Shown here in pieces: positions 1 through 6,106 of a stretch of DNA of 6,396 bases. Under the pieces are notes generated by a model that saw only the letters and a program-made list of their open reading frames with translations, made no database searches and was not told the origin of the DNA. The DNA lies in the NCBI GenBank assembly GCA_021823305.1, contig JAKAOE010000121.1:1-6396 (forward strand). Reading direction: 5' to 3'. Made by a program: the position numbers and the translations under genes. The stretch's first letter is position 1. Each line of letters opens with the position of its first letter. Source of the DNA: Acidobacteriota bacterium. Lineage in GTDB: Bacteria; Acidobacteriota; Terriglobia; Terriglobales; SCQP01.

Positions 1-319
1 TGCCCTGAGCGTCGTCGTCCCGGGCACGTTGAACAGCCCCCAGGTCGGCCACCAGGCGCCGGCGGAAAAGACCGACGGCGCCGTCCCCGGCGCCATCTTC
101 CGCGAGGGCGCCAAGATCCGCTTCGACCCCTCGGTCAACGTGGATGCCCTGTCCGCCTCCACCGCGGTGAAAGCCATCCTGCATGCCCTGCAGAATTACG
201 GCGGCGTCATCGTGGATCAGACCGGCGGCACCGGCGTCACCTTCTACACCGCGCTGCCCGTGGCTCCCGACCTCACCGGTATCAACCTCATCGGCCACCA
301 CCTGTGGATTTACTACTGA
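1..319 (+). CDS. Secreted protein of unknown function, C-terminal fragment (5' end outside window), paralogue of the next gene
   Basis: The reading frame is open from base 2 to the TGA at 317-319 and gives 105 residues beginning ALSVVVPG. The start codon lies upstream of the window, so nothing can be said about a signal peptide or N-terminal domains here. The fragment aligns without gaps to the last 105 residues (306-410) of the complete downstream gene, with about 80 of 105 positions identical by hand count. Shared blocks include LNSPQVG, GAIFREGAKIRFDPSV, the YGGVI/DQTGG stretch, and the terminal APDLTGINLIG followed by HLW-YY. Both copies stop directly after the Tyr-Tyr pair. By analogy with the neighbour it is probably exported. 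The internal TTG at base 29 is not a credible start, because the homology continues upstream of it. I do not recognise a characterised function. Confidence is high that it is coding and low on role. Confidence 0.85.
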   Translation, partial: ALSVVVPGTLNSPQVGHQAPAEKTDGAVPGAIFREGAKIRFDPSVNVDALSASTAVKAILHALQNYGGVIVDQTGGTGVTFYTALPVAPDLTGINLIGHHLWIYY

Positions 320-321
320 GT

Positions 322-349
322 GCGGCGGACTGAGCTCTTTTTCCGCCGT
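322..349 (+). terminator. Possible weak terminator hairpin after the first secreted-protein gene
   Basis: A perfect 7-bp inverted repeat, CGGCGGA at 323-329 and TCCGCCG at 342-348, begins 3 bases after the stop codon of the upstream gene, with a 12-base loop containing GAGCTC and TTTT. An outer G-T pair could extend the stem. The sequence after the stem (TTCCTTGGGG) is only mildly T-rich, so this is not a textbook intrinsic terminator. It could equally be an mRNA 3'-end stabilising hairpin. Its position between two same-strand paralogues is what makes the call plausible. Confidence 0.35.
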
Positions 350-432
350 TCCTTGGGGTTTCGCCCGAGCGGCATCCGGCCCGTGGCGCCCTACTCTGAA
401 TCCACCAGTTTGCGCCACCTCGTCACTCTTGC

Positions 433-438
433 AGGTGA
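433..438 (+). promoter_or_regulatory. Candidate ribosome binding site for the TTG-started secreted-protein gene
   Basis: AGGTGA lies upstream of the TTG start at 451 with a 12-base spacer, longer than the usual 5-9 bases. The TGA inside this motif (436-438) is also an in-frame stop for the downstream gene. No ATG, GTG or TTG exists in frame between that stop and 451, so the TTG is the most upstream common start. No convincing -35/-10 pair was found in the 320-450 gap. Confidence 0.35.
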
Positions 439-450
439 ATCGGTACCGCA

Positions 451-1683
451 TTGCGTAGTCTCATCTCGCCACGGCGGAGCCTTCCGGCTCTTATCTGTCT
501 CCTGAGCCTGCTGTATCCCGGGTGCGGCGGCGCGGCGACCGGCGCCGGCGCGCCCGCCCCCGTCATCGCCGCCGCGATTTACCCCTCGCATGTGGCGCTG
601 GCTCCGGGCGCCAGCGCCACCCTCACGGCTTCTGTCAGCGGACTGGCGGCGAGCGCCGTGCAGTGGTCGGCGACCGGCGGCACCATGCAGCCCGGCAGCG
701 TCGCGAACGGGGCTCTCAGCCGCACGTTCACTGCCGGCGCCGTGCCCGGCGTCTTTGCCGTGCAACTTGCCCAGGTCGGCCGCCCGGCGCAGCCCCTGGC
801 CACCGCCACCGTGACCATCGCGGCTCCGCCGCCGCCGCCGCCCCCGGCGCCGCCGCCGCCGTCACCGCAGCCGCCGCCTCGGCTGTTTCCCGCGCCCGGC
901 GCGGCTTGGCTCTATACCGCCCCTTCCGGCCCCGCGCTCAATATCTCCGGCATCACCGGCAGCCTGCCTTTCACCATCAACGTGCACGCCACCGGCTTCG
1001 ACTATCCCGTCGAATACACCGACGGCTCGCACGGCTGCACCACCTTCACCGATACCCTGATCTACCCCTATCACGACCGTTTTTGCGTGCCCAACCCGCC
1101 TGCGGGTTATCATCCCGCCACCGGCGCCTGGGGCGCCGACGACGGCCATCTGGTCGTCGTGGACACCAGCACCGGCGACTACTACGACTTCTGGAAGCTC
1201 TCCGCCAACCCCGCCGGTCAGCCCGCCGGCACCAATGTCGGCCAGATCGTGCGCGGCAATCTCGCCACCGGCAACGGCACGCCCGGCACCACCGCCGCCG
1301 GCATTACCGGCCTCGCCGGCGACATCCTGCCCGGCGAACTCGACTGCGCCACCTGCCTCAATCACGCCCTCAACGTCGTCGTTCCCGGCTCGCTGAACAG
1401 CCCGCAGGTCGGAACCCAGGCTCCGGCGGTCAAGACCGACGGTACGGCACTTGGCGCCATCTTCCGTGAAGGCGCCAAGATCCGCTTCGACCCTTCCGTG
1501 GACGTGAACTCGCTGCCGGTGTCGGTCGCCGTCAAGGCCCTGATGCGCGCCCTGCAGCTTTACGGCGGCGTCATCACCGACCAGACCGGCGGCAAGGGGA
1601 TCACCGTGTACTCCGCCCTGCCCTCCGCTCCCGACCTCACCGGCATCAACCTGATCGGCCGCCATCTGTGGTTGTACTACTGA
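451..1683 (+). CDS. Probable exported lipoprotein with Ig-like domain, proline-rich linker and unassigned C-terminal domain
   Basis: This encodes 410 aa from a TTG start. An in-frame stop at 436-438 rules out a much longer form, and the TTG gives a complete signal peptide: Arg8-Arg9, a hydrophobic core at about 11-22, then Cys25. The YPGC context is an imperfect lipobox, so lipid attachment is likely but not certain. Residues about 38-125 look like a bacterial Ig-like (BIg) domain, with an ATLTASVSG strand and a VQWSATGG strand. Residues 126-143 are almost all proline and form a linker. Residues about 147-410 form a Gly/Thr/Asp-rich, probably beta-rich domain with DGHLVVVD (231-238), YYDFW (244-248), a CxxC at 299-302, and the block 306-410 shared with the upstream paralogue. 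Cys196/Cys212 and the CxxC could form disulfides outside the cytoplasm. From memory, similar blocks (DGH, D-x-W/FW, KTDG, EGAK/R-x-DPS, ALQ-YG) occur in uncharacterised secreted proteins of Actinobacteria, but I cannot name a function. It is convergent with the DUF58 gene, whose stop lies 7 bases away. Confidence 0.85.
   Translation: MRSLISPRRSLPALICLLSLLYPGCGGAATGAGAPAPVIAAAIYPSHVALAPGASATLTASVSGLAASAVQWSATGGTMQPGSVANGALSRTFTAGAVPGVFAVQLAQVGRPAQPLATATVTIAAPPPPPPPAPPPPSPQPPPRLFPAPGAAWLYTAPSGPALNISGITGSLPFTINVHATGFDYPVEYTDGSHGCTTFTDTLIYPYHDRFCVPNPPAGYHPATGAWGADDGHLVVVDTSTGDYYDFWKLSANPAGQPAGTNVGQIVRGNLATGNGTPGTTAAGITGLAGDILPGELDCATCLNHALNVVVPGSLNSPQVGTQAPAVKTDGTALGAIFREGAKIRFDPSVDVNSLPVSVAVKALMRALQLYGGVITDQTGGKGITVYSALPSAPDLTGINLIGRHLWLYY
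826..879 (+). repeat. CCG-rich low-complexity tract encoding the proline linker
   Basis: This 54-base run of mostly CCG/CCC/GCG codons encodes residues 126-143 of the secreted protein: 15 Pro with one Ala, one Ser and one Gln. It separates the Ig-like domain from the C-terminal domain, as Pro-rich spacers often do in cell-surface or wall-crossing proteins. Such trinucleotide tracts can vary in length between strains and are prone to sequencing and assembly errors. The frame is open on both sides here. Confidence 0.75.
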
Positions 1684-1690
1684 GGCGGCT

Positions 1691-2920
1691 TCAGCCGGTG
1701 ATCGCGATTTCGTACAGTCCCGGCTCGCACGCCGGCGGCGCCGCCGGCGGCTGCCGCGTGTCCACCAGCGCCAGATAATCCAGAATCGTGCGCCGCAGCT
1801 TGGCGATCGGCGTCAACGGCAGGAACAGCGCTTCCCCGCCGGCGGTCCGGTTCTCGCCGCAAAACTCGAGCCACACCTCAGGCTGGTCCAGCGCCAGCAC
1901 CCAGCCGGCGCATCGGGAAATCGCCGCCTCGCTGCGCTCGCGCTCCAGGCTGGCCGCCAGCGCCAGCCGCAGGCGCAGCCGCGGCGCCCGGTCTTCGCTG
2001 AACTCGCGCACCCGCAGCGCGCCCGCCCGCGCGCTCGCCTTCCAATGCACCTGGCGGGCGCTGTCGCCGGGCTGGGCATCGCGGATGCGGTAGAGCTCCT
2101 GCCCGTCGCCGCGCCGCGCCAGCGCCAGTTCGCCCTCCGCCTGGCGCAGCACCGGCGGCGCCTCCAGCCCCTCCGCCGGCCGCGGATAAACGAGAAAATC
2201 CGGCTCCCGCTCCCGCGCCTGGAAGCGCCGCCGCTTATGCAGCAATCCGAACGGAAATCGCGTCGTCAGCACAAACGCGGTCCCGCGGTATCGCCCCCGC
2301 GCCGGGAAAACGATCTCGCCCGCTCCGCCTGCGTTCTCGCCGCCGCCCAGCCAGCCGAAATACACCGGCGTCATCGTCGCTTCGTCGTCGCGTCCGCCCG
2401 CCAGCGGCCAGCTGCCCGCGCGCACCGTCAGCGAGTACGCCGGCCAGAAGCGCTTGGCGTTCACCAGCCGGAATTGCACCGGCACCGCCTCCCCGGCAAA
2501 TACCTCCTCCGGCATCCGGAAGCGCAGCTCCATGCCGCTGAGGTTCAGCGCCGCCACCACGCCCGATACTACTAGAGCGGCCAGCAGTCCGCTGACGATC
2601 AGGTACAGCAGGTTATTGCCCGAGGTGATCGCCGCCAACGCCAGGATCAACAGCACGGACAAATAGGGCAGCCCGATGCCCGCCAACCCGGCGTCGAAGC
2701 GCCGCCGCCACGCCGCCGTGGCGTGCCGTTCCGCCAGCGACAGCATGACCGCCAGCGCCACCAGGCCCAGCAACACCGCGACCGCCACCAGCAGCAGCTT
2801 CGGATAGAGCCGCGGCGTCCAATGCGCCAGCCAGCCGCACCCCAGTGCCAGCCCCAGGAGCAGGCCCGCGCCCAGCGACTGCCGCCATGCCACGCGCGCG
2901 CCGGATCCTCCCGCTTCCAT
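1691..2920 (-). CDS. DUF58 domain-containing membrane protein
   Basis: This encodes 409 aa from the ATG at 2920. An in-frame TGA nine codons upstream, with no other start between, fixes this as the longest form. Hydrophobic segments lie at about 16-33, 41-62, 84-98 and 103-125. They include the family-typical GNNLLYLIVSGLLAALVVSG stretch (101-120), followed by a beta-rich region with FAGE (141-144), where the fold resembles an Ig/CARDB-like insert. The DUF58 hallmark is at 276-310: LYRIRD, QPGDSARQVHWKASAR, then LRVREF. Family members have a C-terminal vWA-like region and usually sit beside a MoxR AAA+ ATPase and a transglutaminase-like protein, with roles in envelope or surface-complex assembly that are poorly defined. 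Here neither partner is visible. The gene is last in the minus-strand run, 57 bp after bshC, with only a weak upstream GAAG as Shine-Dalgarno. The 57-bp gap contains a 5-bp hairpin (ACCGC/GCGGT, 2933-2946) without a T tract, so co-transcription with bshC remains likely. Family assignment is firm; function is not. Confidence 0.93.
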   Translation of the reverse strand: MEAGGSGARVAWRQSLGAGLLLGLALGCGWLAHWTPRLYPKLLLVAVAVLLGLVALAVMLSLAERHATAAWRRRFDAGLAGIGLPYLSVLLILALAAITSGNNLLYLIVSGLLAALVVSGVVAALNLSGMELRFRMPEEVFAGEAVPVQFRLVNAKRFWPAYSLTVRAGSWPLAGGRDDEATMTPVYFGWLGGGENAGGAGEIVFPARGRYRGTAFVLTTRFPFGLLHKRRRFQAREREPDFLVYPRPAEGLEAPPVLRQAEGELALARRGDGQELYRIRDAQPGDSARQVHWKASARAGALRVREFSEDRAPRLRLRLALAASLERERSEAAISRCAGWVLALDQPEVWLEFCGENRTAGGEALFLPLTPIAKLRRTILDYLALVDTRQPPAAPPACEPGLYEIAITG

Positions 2921-2977
2921 GACTTCGATGGTACCGCCCCCGCGGTCTCACCCCGCCGGTCGCCCGGCCCCGCCCGG

Positions 2978-4546
2978 CTACAGCGCCAGCACTTGGTGTT
3001 CCGCCGATGCCACGGCAAGGCCCGCGTACAACCGGGGGAGCAAATCCGCGTATCGCCCGGCCCAATAGGCCGCCCCCAGCACGCGCTCCTGCAGCTGGCG
3101 CTGCGGAAAGAGGCAGTTGTCGAGATATTGCGCCTGCCCGGAAAGCTCCGCGCTCCGCCGCGCCAGGCTGCGCCCGCTGCGCGCCTGCAACTGCTCCCAC
3201 TGGTGCCGGATTTTCTGTGCCGCTCCCTGGGCCGCATCCGCCAGCGTCGCGTCCACCGTCGCCAGCGACTCGGTCAGCCGGCCGAAATCCTCCTCGAAGT
3301 GCGCCCGCCCCGCCGCCAGCGCCTGTTCCACATCCGCCGGCAGCGCCTTGCGCGCCAGCAGCTCCGACGCCGGTACGCGCCAGATGTCCTCCAGCGTAAG
3401 GCCATACTTGTCCAGCAGCCGCCGTGCCTTGGGTTCGAGCAGGGTCACGCTGGCGCGAGGATAGGGCCGTGGCGGCGGCAGCGCGAAGGCGTCGTACAAC
3501 ACCGCCGACTGCGCTAGATAGGCCGCCTCGGCCGGCCCGGTCACCTGCGCCACGGTCGGAAAGACCACATCCTGCAGCAGCGGCCGCAGCAGCGCCGAAG
3601 CCGACACCGATTCCGGATGTTCCTCGACGAACCGCCTCGCCTCCGCTTCCTCGAGCCGAGCCTCGCCTTCCAGCCAGGCGCCGTTCTGCCGGCGCAAGCC
3701 CCGGCGCTCCCCGCCGCGGTGAAAAAACAGCATCGCCGCCGCCGCCGTCTGTTCCACTTGCGCATGGTAGCCGGCCGCGGTGAGCTCGGCCGTCCGCTGC
3801 GCCAGGCGCTCGGCGAGCTCCGCCTGCCGGTCCAGCGCGGCCCGATAGTAAGGCCGCCAAATCTCCGCCGCTTCCGGCGCCCGCATCGGGTCGAACACCA
3901 GCAGGCCCCAGGGTGCGAACCAGCGCGCCAGGGTTCGCGCGAACGCCTCCGCCAGCGTGGCTCCCGGCCGGTAGGCATCGCGTAATTCATCGAGCGCCGC
4001 CGCCGGCGTTGCGCAACATCGCGACAACTCCTCGAGCGCCGCGCCCGCCGCCGCTCCCAGTTCCCGCTCCCCGGCCGCCCCGCCCGCCGCCGCCCCCGCG
4101 TCCGCTTGCAGGCGCACCAGTTGCGCGTCGGCATCGAGCGCCCAGGCATGGTCCACCTCCGCCAAGTCGTGGTCCTGGCTCGCCATCCAGAAGATCGGCA
4201 CCGCCGTCGCGCCTTGCCGCCGCCAGTTCTCCGCCAGCAGCACCGCGGTCATGGCTTTGTAAATCGTCAACAGCGGGCCGCCCAGAAATCCCACCTGCTG
4301 GCCGGTCACCACCGCCACGCTGCCCGGCCGCGCGAATTCGCCCAGCCGCGCCGCCGCCGCCGCGCCCAGGCCCCAGCCCCCGTTCTGCCGGCGGAGCACA
4401 TCCGCCATCGCCGCGCGCCGGGCTTCCGGATACGCCGTCGCCGCGGCCGCATAGCCGGCTGGCGGTCCGGCCGGATAGAATCGGCGCACCCGCTCGAAAT
4501 CGTACAAGTAATCCGCGTACAGGCGGCTCAGCCCGGGCGCCTTCAT
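2978..4546 (-). CDS. bshC: Bacillithiol biosynthesis cysteine-adding enzyme BshC
   Basis: This encodes 522 aa, close to the usual length of about 540 for BshC. BshC is the cytoplasmic enzyme thought to add cysteine to glucosaminyl-malate in the last step of bacillithiol synthesis. Family signatures appear in order: VAVVTGQQVGFLGGPL then TIYKA (77-97); VPIFWMASQDHDLAEVDH (116-133), where the QDHD corresponds to the EDHD of Bacillus BshC; the nucleotide-fold continuation QVTGPAEAAYLAQS (334-347); PRASVTLLEPKARRLLDKYG (363-382); an Ala/Glu/Arg-rich coiled-coil-like stretch at about 400-475; and the terminal LFPQRQLQERV (479-489). The start ATG overlaps the TGA of the upstream aldolase gene as ATGA (4543-4546) and no clear Shine-Dalgarno is visible, which points to translational coupling. 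The bshA and bshB genes are not in the window. Bacillithiol or a variant thiol is therefore inferred for the organism, not shown. Known chemistry for BshC rests largely on genetics and structure. Confidence 0.96.
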   Translation of the reverse strand: MKAPGLSRLYADYLYDFERVRRFYPAGPPAGYAAAATAYPEARRAAMADVLRRQNGGWGLGAAAAARLGEFARPGSVAVVTGQQVGFLGGPLLTIYKAMTAVLLAENWRRQGATAVPIFWMASQDHDLAEVDHAWALDADAQLVRLQADAGAAAGGAAGERELGAAAGAALEELSRCCATPAAALDELRDAYRPGATLAEAFARTLARWFAPWGLLVFDPMRAPEAAEIWRPYYRAALDRQAELAERLAQRTAELTAAGYHAQVEQTAAAAMLFFHRGGERRGLRRQNGAWLEGEARLEEAEARRFVEEHPESVSASALLRPLLQDVVFPTVAQVTGPAEAAYLAQSAVLYDAFALPPPRPYPRASVTLLEPKARRLLDKYGLTLEDIWRVPASELLARKALPADVEQALAAGRAHFEEDFGRLTESLATVDATLADAAQGAAQKIRHQWEQLQARSGRSLARRSAELSGQAQYLDNCLFPQRQLQERVLGAAYWAGRYADLLPRLYAGLAVASAEHQVLAL

Positions 4547-5436
4547 GCGGCGCAGCTTGCCGCCCGCAAGCCGGTCACCGCCGCCGCGATCTTCGCCTCT
4601 TGCGCCGCCTCCAGCGGGAGCTGCGGCCGCCGCGCCCGGCCGCCGATGTAGCCGCCCGCGGTGACCGCCGCCTTCAGCCCGGCGATCCCCAGCGGTTCAA
4701 ACGCCGCCGCCGCCGGCAGCAAGGCCCGCTGCGCCTGCAGCGCGCGCGCCTGATCGCCGGCGCGATAAGCCACTGCGACCTCGCAACATGCTTCCGGCAA
4801 CGCCGCCGCCAGCGCCAGGATCGCCCCCGCCGCGCCCGCGCACAGCGACGGATACACCGTCGAGGCGCCGCCCACCAGCACCGGAAACGCCGGCCGCGCC
4901 GCCGCGATCCGCACCAGCTTGTCCATGTTGCCGCTCGACTCCTTCAAGCCCGCGATCCGCGGGTGCTGCGCCAGCTCCAACACCGTGTCCAGGCCCAGGT
5001 CCACACCCGTCAACGGCGGGATGTTGTACAGCACCACCGGCACCGGCGCGTGATCGGCCAGCTCCCGGTAATACGACACTAGCGCCGCCGCCGTCATCGC
5101 CTTCTTGTAGTAGTGAGGCGTCCGCACCACCACCGCGTCGTAGCCGAGCGCGGCCGCGTACTCGCTCGCCGCCAGCGTTCCCCGCAGCGACTCTTCCCCC
5201 GTCCCGGCCAGCAGCAGCTTGCCGCTGCCCCGCGCCGCCTCGGCCGCGCACCGCAGCACCGCGCGCTTCTCCTCCGCGTCCAGATAGATCGCTTCGCCGC
5301 TCGAGCCGAGGATGAGGTAGCCGCGCAGCGGCGTGCCCGCGTACCGCGCCAGATTGGCGCGCAGATCCTCCAGCCGGACCGCGCCCTCGTCGTCAAACGG
5401 CGTGGTCAGGGCGGCGATGACGCCGTTCAGTTCCAT
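4543..5436 (-). CDS. Dihydrodipicolinate synthase family aldolase, 4-hydroxy-2-oxoglutarate aldolase-like
   Basis: This encodes 297 aa, a full-length class I (Schiff-base) aldolase of the DapA/NAL superfamily, a cytoplasmic TIM barrel. Visible motifs are ALTTPFDDEG (9-18), LGSSGEA (43-49, the G-S/T-x-G-E pyruvate carboxylate loop), TPHYYKKAM (106-114), YNIPPLTGVD (137-146) with catalytic Tyr137, and GLKESSGN (163-170) with Schiff-base Lys165. E. coli DapA has YNVPSRTG, in which Arg138 binds the aspartate-semialdehyde carboxylate. Here that position is Leu142, arguing against true DHDPS activity. As I remember human HOGA1, it matches better: LLLAGSG near residue 80, TP-x-YY-xx-RM, ADxxPxPVVLY, GIPGLK and a GYYGG-x-x-R-x-P tail parallel LLLAGTG, TPHYYKKAM, ADHAPVPVVLY, GIAGLK and GYIGGRARRP. 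A plausible reaction is retro-aldol release of pyruvate from a hydroxy-oxo acid. Seven bases separate it from the ROK gene and four bases overlap bshC, so it lies in an operon. KDG or sialate aldolase chemistry remains possible. Confidence 0.92.
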   Translation of the reverse strand: MELNGVIAALTTPFDDEGAVRLEDLRANLARYAGTPLRGYLILGSSGEAIYLDAEEKRAVLRCAAEAARGSGKLLLAGTGEESLRGTLAASEYAAALGYDAVVVRTPHYYKKAMTAAALVSYYRELADHAPVPVVLYNIPPLTGVDLGLDTVLELAQHPRIAGLKESSGNMDKLVRIAAARPAFPVLVGGASTVYPSLCAGAAGAILALAAALPEACCEVAVAYRAGDQARALQAQRALLPAAAAFEPLGIAGLKAAVTAGGYIGGRARRPQLPLEAAQEAKIAAAVTGLRAASCAA

Positions 5437-5443
5437 GCCGCTA

Positions 5444-6106
5444 TTATGGCTTAGCCCACAGCCGGAAGCCGCCCCGGAAGGCGTTGCGGTTATCGCCCAG
5501 CACCGCGCCCGCCGGCGGCCTCCCGAGCTTGTGGGCGTTGCCGCCGCCCAGAACCACGTAATCCGCCTCCAGCGCCGCCTTCAAGTCGTGCACCACGCGC
5601 GCCACCTCCTTCAGCCAGCGCGCCCGCCCCAGCCGCTTCAGTCCGCGCTCACCCAGAAAGTCCTCGTACGTCTTGCCGTGGTGATAGTGCAGGTGCGCCA
5701 GCTCCATCGGCTGCAACACGCCTTCCACGATCATGGCCGAGCCCAGCCCCGTGCCCAGGCCGAGAAACAGCATGCGGCCGCCGCGGTAGCTGCCCAAGGC
5801 CTGCATCGCCGCGTCGTTGACCATCCGCACCGGCTTGCCGAACGCCTTGGCGAAGTCGAACCCCACCCATCCCGCTCCGAGATTGAAGGGATCGTGCAGC
5901 GGCTTGCCGTGCACCACCGGACCGGGATAGCCGATCGCCACCCGGTCGTAGGCCCAATCCGCCGTGCTGTCGAGCACGCCGCGCACCATCTGCCGCGGCG
6001 TCATCTCCGGGCCGGAGTCGAACTTGCGGAAGGCGCGGCGCCCGCTGGCCAGCATCTTGATGTGCGTCCCGCCGACGTCAATGACCAGGATTCGAGGAGG
6101 AGTCAT
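5444..6106 (-). CDS. ROK family sugar kinase, polyphosphate-glucokinase-like
   Basis: This encodes 220 aa. The phosphate-1 motif DVGGTHIK is at 10-17, a YPGPVVHG segment at 60-67, catalytic NDA at 97-99 (Asp98 as general base), the phosphate-2 motif LGLGTGLGSA at 115-124, E135-x-x-H138 as the sugar-contacting pair, and an adenosine-type GGG at 187-189. These place it in the ROK part of the actin/hexokinase superfamily. The WVGFDFAKAF block, the short length and the lack of the C-x-C-G-x-x-G-C zinc cluster match polyphosphate/ATP glucokinases (250-265 aa) better than NagC/Mlc-type ROK proteins. Glucose phosphorylation is therefore a reasonable but unproven guess. The ATG at 6106 is the first possible start, because an in-frame TGA lies six codons upstream. 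It overlaps the hydrolase gene by 29 bases and has no recognisable Shine-Dalgarno, so translation is probably coupled. The gene ends with consecutive in-frame TAA and TAG. Confidence 0.9.
   Translation of the reverse strand: MTPPRILVIDVGGTHIKMLASGRRAFRKFDSGPEMTPRQMVRGVLDSTADWAYDRVAIGYPGPVVHGKPLHDPFNLGAGWVGFDFAKAFGKPVRMVNDAAMQALGSYRGGRMLFLGLGTGLGSAMIVEGVLQPMELAHLHYHHGKTYEDFLGERGLKRLGRARWLKEVARVVHDLKAALEADYVVLGGGNAHKLGRPPAGAVLGDNRNAFRGGFRLWAKP

Noticed and set aside
320..450. A promoter in the gap before the complete secreted-protein gene (TTGCGC at 410-415, TACTCT at 392-397)
   Set aside because: Neither element has a partner at 16-18 bp spacing, so no sigma70-type promoter can be supported.
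826..879. CCG tract considered as a short tandem repeat or CRISPR-like array
   Set aside because: It is a continuous codon-level proline run inside an intact gene, with no repeat-spacer periodicity.
522..1469. A 315-codon Arg/His-rich plus-strand frame, and a 267-codon antisense frame at 862-1665
   Set aside because: Both are shadows of the secreted-protein gene, whose frame has a signal peptide and a paralogue. Their compositions are skewed and meaningless as proteins.
1686..1697. A small hairpin (CGGC-TTCA-GCCG) between the convergent stops, considered as a bidirectional terminator
   Set aside because: The stem is only 4 bp (5 bp with a 2-base loop), it has no T tract on either strand, and it overlaps the DUF58 stop codon.
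2613..3860. A 415-codon minus-strand open frame, Gly/Ala/Arg-rich
   Set aside because: It is an out-of-frame reading of bshC and DUF58 on the same strand. It spans two firm family matches and has no domain of its own.
3913..5082. A 389-codon plus-strand open frame
   Set aside because: It is antisense to both bshC and the aldolase, and its translation is low-complexity Pro/Arg. Long antisense frames are expected at this GC content.
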